A stretch of 64,000 nt of DNA, from positions 124,001-188,000 of the forward strand of contig CAWGTW010000012.1 of the NCBI GenBank assembly GCA_963825565.1. Direction: 5' to 3'. The translations under genes were made by a program, and so were the position numbers. This DNA is from JBFGCT01 sp963825565 (GTDB lineage Bacteria > Actinomycetota > Acidimicrobiia > Acidimicrobiales > Ilumatobacteraceae). The notes beneath the pieces are model-generated. The model made no database searches and was not told where the DNA came from. It saw only the letters and a program-made list of their open reading frames with translations. Shown here one piece after another: positions 1-8,576 of the stretch. Positions within the stretch are counted from its first letter, which is position 1, and each line of letters begins with the position of its first letter.

Positions 1-1
1 G

Positions 2-3000
2 GCGTTCGCCCCCGACACGATCGGGCCCGGCAGCACGTCGAAGCTGACGTTCACGATCGACAACACCAAACAGGAAGTGCCGACGCTGGTCACCGACCTC
101 GCGTTCACCGACGTGCTGCCCGCCGGTACCGCCCTCGCCGACCCGCCGAACGCAGCCACCGACTGCACCAACGGAGTGCTCACCACCGGCGACGCCCCCG
201 ACAGCATCAGCCTGGCCGGCGCCCGGCTCGGGGCGGGAGCGGCCTGCACGGTCACGGTCGACGTCGTCGGCACGTCGACCGGGGCCCACCTGAACGTCTC
301 GGGCGACCTGACCTCGAGCGACGGCAACAGCGGCAACGCGACCGACACGCTGACCGTGACCGACTGGCTGCCCGGCGTGTCCAAGGCGTTCGATCCGCCG
401 ACGATCCCGGCCGGCGGCACCAGCACCCTGACGTTCACGATCGACAACGGAATCAACCAAGGCAGCCTGTACTTCCTCAGCCTGGCCGACGAGCTGCCTG
501 CGGGTCTGGTCGTCGCCGCACCGCCGAACGCGACCACCGACTGCGGCGGCGGCTCGTCCTTCACCCTCACCGTCTTCGCTCCCGCCGCCGGGAGCACCAC
601 CGTCAATCTCCTGAGCCAGAGCTTCAGCGAGCAGACCCCCGTGCTCGGGGGCGGGCAGTCCTGCACCGCTTCGGTCGACGTCACGACCGACACCGCCGGG
701 ACCTACCTCAACAGGTCGTTCGAGCTGGAGAGCGCCAGCGCGGTGTTCGGCACGACGACCCCGAGCGGCTTCGCCACCGCAGCCCTCGAGGTGCCCGTCG
801 AGTTCCTCGCCAAGGCGTTCACCGACGACCCGGTCGTCCCGGGCGGTCAAGTGACCCTCGAGTTCCGCATCCAGAACCCCAGCCGGGACTTCGCCGCGAC
901 GAGCATCGCGTTCACCGACACGATCGACCCGCTCGGGTCGCTGACCGGTCTCGCCCCCGGCGAGACGCTGCCCAAGGCGGCGTGCGGCGGCACCCTCGAC
1001 TTCGCCGCCGGGGCGCTGAGCTTCAGCGGCGGCAGCCTGGCCGCCGGGGTGTCGTGCACGGCGACCGTGCTGCTCGACGTGCCCGGTGACGCGCCGACCG
1101 GCTCGTTCACCAACACGACGAGCGCGATCACCGCCGACATCGACGGCGCCGGCGTCGAGGCGTCCGGGGCTGCCGACGACCTCGCCGTCAGCGTCGCCCC
1201 GACCATCACCAAGGAGTTCGTCGACGACCCGGTCGCCGCCGGCGGGTCGGCCACGCTGCGGTTCACGATCACCAACAACAACCCGGACTCCTACCTCCCC
1301 GACCTTGAATTCACCGACGACCTGAACACCGCGATTCCGGGCCTGGCCGCCAACGGGCTGGTCTCGGCCGGCCTTCCCGACCCGGTCGCCGACGTCTGCG
1401 GCGGCGGGTCGGAACTCACCGTGTCCAGCCCGCCGGCCAACCCGACCATCCTGAACATGACCGGCGGGTTTCTCGCCGCAGCCGGCACGGCGGGAGACAC
1501 CTGCACGTTCGACGTCGTCGTCGACGTGCCGGCGGGTACGCCTGCGGGCATCTACACCAACACGACGTCCCAGCTCGCAGGGAATTTCGACACCTGTGGC
1601 GATGGTTGCTTGGAGCCCACCACCGGGGAGCCGGCGAGTGGCGACCTGGTCGTCGTCGGCGCGCCGCGACTGACCAAGGAGTTCATCGACGACCCGGCCC
1701 AGCCGGGCGGCACGGTCACGCTGCGGTTCTCCCTCCTCCACAGCGCGTTCGCCGCGGGCGACGCCACCGCCGTCACGTTCACCGACGATCTGGCGGCGAC
1801 CCTCACCGGGCTCACCGCCGCCTCGGGCGCGTCGGTCGCCGACCTGTGCGGCACCGGCAACGGCGCGCTGGCATGGTCGGCGGGCGACGCGCTGCTCACC
1901 GTGAGCGGCGTCACCCTGACGCCCGGCCAGCTCTGCACGTTCGACGTCACGCTGAACGTGCCGGGCGTCGCGCCCGGCAGCTACCCGAACACGACTTCGC
2001 CGGTGACCGCAACGGTCGCCGGCCTCGCCGGCCTCGCCGGCATCGTCGGCAACGCGGCCACAGACAGCTTGCGCGTCGCCGGCCTGATGCTGACCAAGGA
2101 GTTCACCGACGACCCGGTGATCGCCGGCGGCAACGTCACCTTGCGGTTCACGATCGACAACATCAACCCGACAGCGAACGCCACGGCGATCACGTTCGAG
2201 GACGTCCTCGACCCGGTGGTCCTCCCCGGCCTGACCGTCGCGGCACTTCCGGCGGGCGAGCCCTGCGGGACCGGGTCGTCGTTCGTCACGTTCGACCCGC
2301 CCGGTGCACCCGTCGAGGGACTCCGGCTGACCGGGGGCAGCCTGCTCGCCGGCGAGTCCTGCACGTCCGACGTCACCCTCGCGGTGCCGGCCGGGACGGT
2401 CGACAGCCAGTACCCCAACGCGACCCAGGGCTTCGAGGCGACGATCGACGGCGCGTCGCCGCCGACCGCGTTCGACAACGCCTCCGACAAGCTGGTCGTC
2501 GACTCGACGCTGATCGAGCTGACCAAGGAGTTCACCGACGACCCGGTCGCCCCGGGCGACGAGGTCACCCTCGAGTTCGAGATCATCAACGTCAGCCCGA
2601 CCGAGACCGTCACCGACATCTCCTTCTCCGACGACCTCGACGCGACGCTGAGCGGGCTCACCGTGCTCAGTGCGGTCAAGACGTGCGCCGACGGCATGGC
2701 CTCGGGCATCGGGACCGGCCTGTTCGGCTTCGACGGCGCTTCACTCGCCCCCGGCGCGTCGTGCACGATCACCGCAACGCTCGACGTGCCCGGCCCGGCC
2801 GTCCCGGGACGGGTGTTCCCGAACACGACATCCGAGGTCACCGGCAAGGTCGACACCCTCGACGTGTTCGGCAACCCGGCGACCGACGACCTCGTCGTCC
2901 AGACCGTCACGTTCGACAAGTCCTTCGCCGGCCCGGTCCCCCCCGGCGGAACCGGCGTGCTCACGTTCACGATCGAGAACCTCGATTCCGTGAGCCCGTT

Positions 3001-4450
3001 GATCGATCTCGGCTTCACCGACGACCTCGATGCCGTCGTGTCCGGGCTCGAGGCCGTCGCCCCGCTCCCCGCGGCACCCTGCGGCCCCGGCTCCGCGCTG
3101 GCGGGCACGTCGTTGCTGAACCTGACCGGGGGCAACCTGCCCGCCGCTGGGACGTGCGCGTTCGACGTCACCGTCGCCGTCCCGGTCACCGCCGACTTCG
3201 GCAACTACGTCAACCTGACCAGCGCCCTGTCCAACTCCGGGCTCACGGTCGCCGAACCGGCGATCGACACGCTGACCGTCGTCCCGAACAACGCGTTCAC
3301 GGCCACCGACGGGGCGCGGTTCGCCGACACCCGCAGCCCGTTCGGCACCACGTTCGACGGCCAGTTCGCAGCCGCCGGTCGCCGCAACGCCGGCTCGACC
3401 TACGAGGTCACGATCGCCGGTCGCGGCGCGGTCCCGGCGAACGCGGTCGGTGTGATCGCCAACGTCACCGCCGTCCAACCCAGCGACGACGCCTTCTTCA
3501 CCGTCTTCCCCTGTGGGCCGCTGCCGATCGCCTCGGCGGTCAACTACGCGACCGGTGTCGACGTCGCCAACGAGGTCTTCGCCAAGCTCTCCCCCACCGG
3601 CTCGGTCTGCGTCTACACGTACGCCGAGACCGACCTGATCATCGACGTGGTCGGCTTCGTCGTCGCTGACGACGTCACCGAGTTGGTCACGCCCGCCCGC
3701 CTGGCCGAGAGCCGCGAGGGGGCGCCGACCGTCGACGGGCTGATGGAGGGCTTCGGCCGCACCGCCGACGGGTCGGTGACCACGGTGCAGATCACCGGCC
3801 GTGGAGGCGTGCCCGCCGGAACGCCGACGGCGATCCTCAACGTCGCCGCCGTCGACCCGACCGACACCAGCTTCCTGACCGTCTACCCGTGCCAGCCGAC
3901 GGTACCGCTCGCGTCGTCGGTGAACTACACGACGGCCGGAGTCAACCGCGCGAACGAGTTGATCGCCGAGCTGAGCGACGACGGCGAGATCTGCATCTAC
4001 ACCGACAAGGGCATCGACCTGCTCGTCGACGTCACCGGGTACATCACACCGGGCTCCAACTATGTCGGCAACGGCCCGTCCCGGTTCGTCGACACCCGCG
4101 ACGGGGCGACGACGATCGACGGCCAGAATCAGGGCGGGGGCAAGCTACTCCCGGGATCGACGACGACGGTCCAGATCACCGGGCGCGACGCCGTCCCCGC
4201 CAACGCGATCACCGCGGTGGTCAACGTCGCCGCCGTCGACCCGGACGCGGCTGGCTACTTCACCGTCACCGGCTGCGTCACCCCGCTGCCGCTCGCCTCG
4301 TCGCTCAACTACACCGCCGGCGTCAACGGTGCCAACGAGCTGGTCGTCGACCTGAACGGGGACGGCGAGTTGTGCGTGTACACCTCGGCGAGCACCCAGC
4401 TGCTCGTCGACGTCGTCGGCTACCAGTTCCCGATCGGCACGCCGGCGTAG
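2..4450 (+). CDS. Large repetitive surface/secreted protein (DUF11-like repeats), 5' partial
   Basis: The reading frame is open from the first bases of the window, so the true start lies upstream; the first internal GTG is at 77. The product is built of about eight tandem domains of roughly 130 residues. Each opens with a K-[AES]-F-x(2-4)-P block and a GG-x(2-3)-LxFTI strand and carries a Cys pair, typical of DUF11-like, Ig-like repeats of actinobacterial surface proteins. The last 400 residues hold three different repeats of about 120 residues. Each has an F/L-x-[DE]-[ST]-R opening, a [PG]-C-x(3-5)-P-[LI]-A-S-[AS]-[VL]-N-Y block and a [VIL]-C-[VI]-Y-T block, a C-terminal module I know from secreted proteins of this group. 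No LPxTG or membrane anchor is seen at the C-terminus. Probable role is cell-surface structure or adhesion (inference). A 12-bp inverted repeat starts directly after the stop codon. Confidence 0.85.
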   Translation, partial: AFAPDTIGPGSTSKLTFTIDNTKQEVPTLVTDLAFTDVLPAGTALADPPNAATDCTNGVLTTGDAPDSISLAGARLGAGAACTVTVDVVGTSTGAHLNVSGDLTSSDGNSGNATDTLTVTDWLPGVSKAFDPPTIPAGGTSTLTFTIDNGINQGSLYFLSLADELPAGLVVAAPPNATTDCGGGSSFTLTVFAPAAGSTTVNLLSQSFSEQTPVLGGGQSCTASVDVTTDTAGTYLNRSFELESASAVFGTTTPSGFATAALEVPVEFLAKAFTDDPVVPGGQVTLEFRIQNPSRDFAATSIAFTDTIDPLGSLTGLAPGETLPKAACGGTLDFAAGALSFSGGSLAAGVSCTATVLLDVPGDAPTGSFTNTTSAITADIDGAGVEASGAADDLAVSVAPTITKEFVDDPVAAGGSATLRFTITNNNPDSYLPDLEFTDDLNTAIPGLAANGLVSAGLPDPVADVCGGGSELTVSSPPANPTILNMTGGFLAAAGTAGDTCTFDVVVDVPAGTPAGIYTNTTSQLAGNFDTCGDGCLEPTTGEPASGDLVVVGAPRLTKEFIDDPAQPGGTVTLRFSLLHSAFAAGDATAVTFTDDLAATLTGLTAASGASVADLCGTGNGALAWSAGDALLTVSGVTLTPGQLCTFDVTLNVPGVAPGSYPNTTSPVTATVAGLAGLAGIVGNAATDSLRVAGLMLTKEFTDDPVIAGGNVTLRFTIDNINPTANATAITFEDVLDPVVLPGLTVAALPAGEPCGTGSSFVTFDPPGAPVEGLRLTGGSLLAGESCTSDVTLAVPAGTVDSQYPNATQGFEATIDGASPPTAFDNASDKLVVDSTLIELTKEFTDDPVAPGDEVTLEFEIINVSPTETVTDISFSDDLDATLSGLTVLSAVKTCADGMASGIGTGLFGFDGASLAPGASCTITATLDVPGPAVPGRVFPNTTSEVTGKVDTLDVFGNPATDDLVVQTVTFDKSFAGPVPPGGTGVLTFTIENLDSVSPLIDLGFTDDLDAVVSGLEAVAPLPAAPCGPGSALAGTSLLNLTGGNLPAAGTCAFDVTVAVPVTADFGNYVNLTSALSNSGLTVAEPAIDTLTVVPNNAFTATDGARFADTRSPFGTTFDGQFAAAGRRNAGSTYEVTIAGRGAVPANAVGVIANVTAVQPSDDAFFTVFPCGPLPIASAVNYATGVDVANEVFAKLSPTGSVCVYTYAETDLIIDVVGFVVADDVTELVTPARLAESREGAPTVDGLMEGFGRTADGSVTTVQITGRGGVPAGTPTAILNVAAVDPTDTSFLTVYPCQPTVPLASSVNYTTAGVNRANELIAELSDDGEICIYTDKGIDLLVDVTGYITPGSNYVGNGPSRFVDTRDGATTIDGQNQGGGKLLPGSTTTVQITGRDAVPANAITAVVNVAAVDPDAAGYFTVTGCVTPLPLASSLNYTAGVNGANELVVDLNGDGELCVYTSASTQLLVDVVGYQFPIGTPA

Positions 4451-4613
4451 GTGCCGTGTCAGAGAACCTTCGGTCCGTCGACCTCAGGTCAGGTTCGCTG
4501 CTCGCCCGGCGCAGCGACGCCGGCGTTGCGGTGCCCGACAGCGACGAGCCGCAACGCCGCGACCGGCGAATCTGGCCGGCGGGGAACACCGCACACGTTT
4601 GCTGACACGGCAC
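4451..4613. repeat. 12-bp inverted repeat enclosing 139 bp with an inner hairpin
   Basis: GTGCCGTGTCAG (4451-4462) is matched perfectly by CTGACACGGCAC (4602-4613). Inside, an 11-bp perfect stem (4521-4531 with 4549-4559) has a 17-nt loop. The structure lies between two convergent genes and begins on the base after the TAG stop of the surface protein gene. It may act as a bidirectional terminator or a structured RNA, or be a small mobile element remnant; no target-site duplication is obvious. Confidence 0.6.
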
Positions 4614-4667
4614 GAGCCGACCGCTGAGCGTCGGCGCGCCCGGGGGCCTGCCCCGCCGACGCCGGCT

Positions 4668-6371
4668 TCAGGCGGGGACGAGCACGCCGTTGTCGAGGCG
4701 CAGGACCCGGTCGGCGACGGCCGCGACCCCGGGGTCGTGGGTGATGATGATCATCGCCGGCGGCTCGGAGAACGAGTGGAGGTTGTCGAGCAATGTCGAC
4801 ACCCCCTCGATGTCGAGGTGGGTGGATGGTTCGTCGAGGATGACCAGCCGCGGCCGCCCGAGCAGGGCGCGGGCGAGGGCGATCCGTTGGAGCTGACCGC
4901 CCGACAGGAGGGGGCCGCTCTCGTACGCCCGCGTATCGAGCCCAGACTCGAGCGACCGGATCAGCCCGGTGGCGCCGGCCAGGTCGATCGCCCTGCGCAG
5001 ATCGTCCTCGGACACACTGCGGCCGTACACGATGTTCTCGCGGACGGTGCCCGGCACCATGACCGGATCTTGGGTCAGCACACCGAGCTGCCGGCGGAGG
5101 CCACCCATCTCGAGGTCGTCGTACCCCACGCCGTCCATCGACACCCAGCCCGAACTGGGGCGGTAGAACCCGACGATCAGGTTGAGCAGCGTGGTCTTGC
5201 CCGACCCGTTGGCGCCGACGAGCGCGACCACCTCGCCCGGGTCGACCCGAAGGGACACGTCGCGCAGGACGGGAGGGCCGTCGCCGTAGTCGAACCACAC
5301 GCCGTCGACCGACAGCCGGCCGTCGATCACGAGCGGCCGGGTCCCCGTGTACGGCCGCGGGTCCTCGATGTCGAGCAGCTCGAAGACGCGCACCAGCGCC
5401 TCCTGACCCTCGACGATGCTGGCGATGGCGAAGATCAGCTGGTCGATCGGCCCGCGCATCAACGCGATCCCGGCGTAGAACGAGAACAGGTCGCCGACGG
5501 TGATGGTGCGGTCGATGACGCCCACACCGCCGACGAGCAGGATGACGACGACCCAGATGGCCACCGCGATGCGGTTGGCGTCGATGTGAGCCCGCCGCCG
5601 AACACCGTGGCGCCGCGCCGCGTCGGACGCGGCGACGAACACGTCGTCCTGCTCGGCCCGGGTCTCGGCCTCGGCACCGGCGATGCGGGTCTGGCGCATC
5701 GTCCGCAGAGCGACGAAGGCCGTCTCGCTGAACGCCTCGAAGGTGCTGTGCATCCGGCGTGCGGCGCGGCGCATCGCGTTCCGGCTGACACGGTTGATCA
5801 GGTACGCCAGCGGCACGAACGCGAGGGTGATCAAGAACATCACCCAGTTGATGACGGCGAGGATGCCCATGATCCCGACGATCAGCAGCATCGATGGGAC
5901 GGCGATCGCATAGCCGGACCGGGTCATCTCGTCGACCCGCTCGGTCTCGTGGACGACGCGGTCGTGGATGTCGACCGCCTGGCTGTTGTCGTGGAAGCGG
6001 ATCGACAGCGAGTAGAGCTTGTCGAACACCTGCCGGCGCAGCTTGACCGTGACCCCGGCACCGACCCGCAGGATCCAGCTGGTGGCGGTGAGCCCGAGCA
6101 GGCTGCTGATCAGTTGCAGCACGAAGATCATCAGCACCAACTCGAACAGCAGGCCGAGCCGGCGCTCCCCGAGAGCGGTGTCGAACACCTCCTTGACGAG
6201 GAAGGGAACGGGTGCGATGAACGCGAACTGCGCCAGCGCGACGACGACGAAGCCGATCAGCGGCCCGCGAAACCCGACGAACAGCCGTGCGTAGCGCCGG
6301 AGCGTCCCGGTCAGGCGCGGCGCGGGTGCGGGCGAACCACGGTCGACAGCGGTCACGGCGCGCGCCAACAC
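4668..6371 (-). CDS. ABC transporter, fused permease and ATPase (exporter type)
   Basis: A single polypeptide of about 567 residues has an N-terminal six-helix transmembrane domain and a C-terminal nucleotide-binding domain, the layout of homodimeric or heterodimeric ABC exporters. The ATPase half has Walker A GANGSGKT, the signature LSGGQ followed by QRIALARALL, and Walker B RLVILDEP followed by STHLD. The substrate cannot be read from sequence. The frame stays open to 6545, but that would overlap the neighbouring sulfotransferase-like gene by about 150 bp, so I prefer the GTG at 6371, 25 bp after that gene's stop; a second GTG lies a few codons later. The gene is probably co-transcribed with the upstream sulfotransferase-like gene and converges on the surface protein gene. 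Confidence 0.9.
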   Translation of the reverse strand: MLARAVTAVDRGSPAPAPRLTGTLRRYARLFVGFRGPLIGFVVVALAQFAFIAPVPFLVKEVFDTALGERRLGLLFELVLMIFVLQLISSLLGLTATSWILRVGAGVTVKLRRQVFDKLYSLSIRFHDNSQAVDIHDRVVHETERVDEMTRSGYAIAVPSMLLIVGIMGILAVINWVMFLITLAFVPLAYLINRVSRNAMRRAARRMHSTFEAFSETAFVALRTMRQTRIAGAEAETRAEQDDVFVAASDAARRHGVRRRAHIDANRIAVAIWVVVILLVGGVGVIDRTITVGDLFSFYAGIALMRGPIDQLIFAIASIVEGQEALVRVFELLDIEDPRPYTGTRPLVIDGRLSVDGVWFDYGDGPPVLRDVSLRVDPGEVVALVGANGSGKTTLLNLIVGFYRPSSGWVSMDGVGYDDLEMGGLRRQLGVLTQDPVMVPGTVRENIVYGRSVSEDDLRRAIDLAGATGLIRSLESGLDTRAYESGPLLSGGQLQRIALARALLGRPRLVILDEPSTHLDIEGVSTLLDNLHSFSEPPAMIIITHDPGVAAVADRVLRLDNGVLVPA

Positions 6372-6396
6372 CCGTGGACGTTCGGAGCCACCATGG

Positions 6397-7434
6397 TCAC
6401 AATACTGCCAGCTTCCGCCAGCGTCGCCAACGTCTTCGCACGACCCCACGAACCGCCATCGCGCCGGCGACGAGACCGACGGCCAGTGAGAAGCGCCGGG
6501 TCGGAGGTGGCGATCGGCGGGGCTGGGCGATCGGCGCCCTGACATCGAGCGTCTGGGCGACGAGGTACCGCTGCTCGATGCGCTCGATCTCGTCGTGGTG
6601 GCGCGCCCGCATCAACCCTGCCGAGTGCTCGCTGAGCCCCAGCCGATCGAGCCCGGACCCGTCCCGCAGCCGGCGGTACGCGCCCGGGACCTCGTCCATG
6701 ACCTTGACCGGCAGCCGCAGGCGGTTGAGGAAGCGCATGGCCTCCGACTCCTGGAGCGAGATGCTCGGGTTGACCGTCGCGATCGGACCCCGGATCTCGG
6801 CGGGGGTGAGCGGCGTTCGGAGATCGAGCTGGGCCAGGAAGTCGGCCACGAGATCCCCGTCGAGGAATTGGTCGGGATCGAAGACCCGGACGCGCAGTCG
6901 GTCGGCACCGAACACCGCCGAGTAGTCGTCGAGGACCCGCCCGATGTCGAGGTCGAGGTCGGCGATCGCCTCGTCGAGTGGTCGCGTCTCGCGATGGCGC
7001 TTCACGCGCTGGCTGTACTCCGACACGGCGAATGCCTCGGGCGAGCGCACGTAGGCGATGACCGTTACGCCGAAGCCTGCGACGGCGACGACTTCGCCGA
7101 GCCGGCGCAGGTTTTCCGGCCTGGCCCTCCAGAGGAACTCCGAGGAGTAGAGCACGCAGTCATAACGCGCCGGGAGCTCGGTGAGCAGGGAACGGAACTC
7201 GTCGAGCCAGTCGGCGCCGGCGACACGGTGCCGGAGATCGGGATTGAGGAACTTCGCGACCCCGAGCCCGTTGCCGGAGGTGACGAGACCCTCGGCCGCG
7301 CGTTCGACGTCGGGATTGGTCGGGTAGCAGCAACCGTGCGCCGCGAGCTCGGCACGATGGCGGGCGAGGAAGACCTGGATCGCGCTCGTGCCGGTCTTCG
7401 GGGACCCGATGTGGAGGATGACCCGGCGCGTCAA
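6397..7434 (-). CDS. Sulfotransferase-like P-loop protein
   Basis: 345 residues. The N-terminus carries HIGSPKTGTSAIQ at residues 7-19, the 5'-phosphosulfate-binding loop of PAPS-dependent sulfotransferases and related glycan-modifying enzymes. A later block around residues 95-115 (SSEFLWRA) and the hydrophobic VTVIAYVRSPEAF stretch fit the 3'-phosphate-binding segment (R-x-P) of this fold. The family transfers sulfate from PAPS to an acceptor, often a cell-surface sugar; the acceptor here is unknown. Only 25 bp separate it from the ABC exporter start, so a role in modifying or exporting a surface compound is possible (inference). Confidence 0.75.
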   Translation of the reverse strand: MTRRVILHIGSPKTGTSAIQVFLARHRAELAAHGCCYPTNPDVERAAEGLVTSGNGLGVAKFLNPDLRHRVAGADWLDEFRSLLTELPARYDCVLYSSEFLWRARPENLRRLGEVVAVAGFGVTVIAYVRSPEAFAVSEYSQRVKRHRETRPLDEAIADLDLDIGRVLDDYSAVFGADRLRVRVFDPDQFLDGDLVADFLAQLDLRTPLTPAEIRGPIATVNPSISLQESEAMRFLNRLRLPVKVMDEVPGAYRRLRDGSGLDRLGLSEHSAGLMRARHHDEIERIEQRYLVAQTLDVRAPIAQPRRSPPPTRRFSLAVGLVAGAMAVRGVVRRRWRRWRKLAVL

Positions 7435-7525
7435 CCCGCTCGCCGCCCGGACATCGAACGGGGAGCGGGCCGCAGCCCACTCCCCGTCGTCGATTGGTGA
7501 AGTTCGCCGGTGCCCGGCGAGGTGC

Positions 7526-8451
7526 TCAGGAGGGGGTCGGGCAGGGTCCGGTGGCCGTCGTCATCACCCCGTTGAGCACGGTGATGTGCGAGATGCCGGC
7601 CGCGTCGCTGTCCCGGAGTTGGAGGCAGGCACCGGAGTTCGATCCCCCGCGAAGCTCCATCTCCGAGTCGCCCGTGCCCTGTGCGCTGATCCGGAAGGCA
7701 CCGAGGTCGGTGACGTCGAAGTTCCATTCGGTGGGGGCGTCGTCGTTGGTGAGCCGGATACGGGGCAGGCCGGCATCGCCTGCGCCCCCGTTCTTCATCG
7801 TGAGCAGCGCCGACGGGCTGGTGGTGCCGAGGCCGATGAGGCCGGCGTTGTCGATGTAGATGGAGTTCGTGCGAGCTCCCGGCTCGATGCGGAACGGCAG
7901 CTTCGAGCCGTTGGTCGCGTCGCGGATGAAGAAGTTGGCCTCGTTGCCTGCGACGTCCCAGGTCTGCGGGGTGAAGCCCGACGACCCGTTCTGCTCGAGC
8001 CGCAGCGTCGGCGTGTTGCCGCTGACCACGTGCAGGGTGGCGACCGGGTTGTTGGTGCCGATGCCGATGTCGGCCGCCGTCGTCGACGTACAGCGAGTTG
8101 GTCCGCGCGCCCGCCTCGATCGTGAACGGGGTCCTCCCGCCGTCGATGTCGTCGATGGCGAACTTGTTCGCCGCCGCCGTTGGTCGTGTCGTTGAACGTG
8201 ATCTGCCAGTCCCTGCTGGGGAACGACGCCGTCGCGGACGTGTCGAAGGCCCTGATCCGCAGGTTGTTCTCCTTGAGCCGCAGGGTGTCGAATCCGAAGC
8301 TCTCGCCGTTGACACAGTCGAAGCCGATACAGGCACTGCCGTCGACGATCAGATCGTCGGCGATCACCTGGTCGGCTTCGACCCGCCACGGGATGAGTGC
8401 CATCGCGACCGTGGCTCCAGCCAGCACCGCAATCGTCCGCTTACGCAACAT
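7526..8451 (-). pseudogene. Secreted fibre-like protein with two frameshifts
   Basis: The start (ATG at 8451) gives a clean signal peptide (MLRKRTIAVLAGATVAMALI) and about 95 sensible residues. Similarity then continues in a second frame (ANKFAIDDIDGGRTPFTIE...) and, from about 8085, in a third frame to a stop at 7526. Each jump equals one extra base, near 8165-8175 and 8075-8085. The last part repeats a unit twice: [FR]-I-E-x-GARTNS-[LI]-Y-[VI]-D followed by [DL]-IG-[IL]-GT-x(2)-P, the GIGT-x-x-P type motif of fibre and head-domain proteins that often precede intramolecular chaperone domains. The unity of the signal peptide, middle and C-terminus suggests a single gene of about 308 residues that is either broken or mis-sequenced. 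Function unknown; probably an exported surface protein. Confidence 0.65.
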
Positions 8452-8576
8452 ACCGAAATACCCCCTTGTGGAACGTTCGACGTACAGTACACCATCTCGA
8501 CCGGGCGCGCGTCGAAATTTGCGTCCGGATCGTTGCTACCTTCACTCGCAGTGAATCGAACATCTGGATCTTGCAC

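Noticed and set aside
1606..3669. A 687-residue frame inside the surface protein gene
   Set aside because: Arg- and Gly-rich out-of-frame translation of the repeats, without a start signal.
4571..4613. A second LacI-like operator (ACACGTTTGC)
   Set aside because: Only one half-site is present, and it lies within the 12-bp inverted repeat structure.
4599..6542. A 647-residue plus-strand frame opposite the ABC exporter
   Set aside because: It mirrors the ABC gene, is rich in Arg/His/Asp/Gln from antisense GC-rich codons, and has no domain; the minus-strand frame has all ABC motifs.
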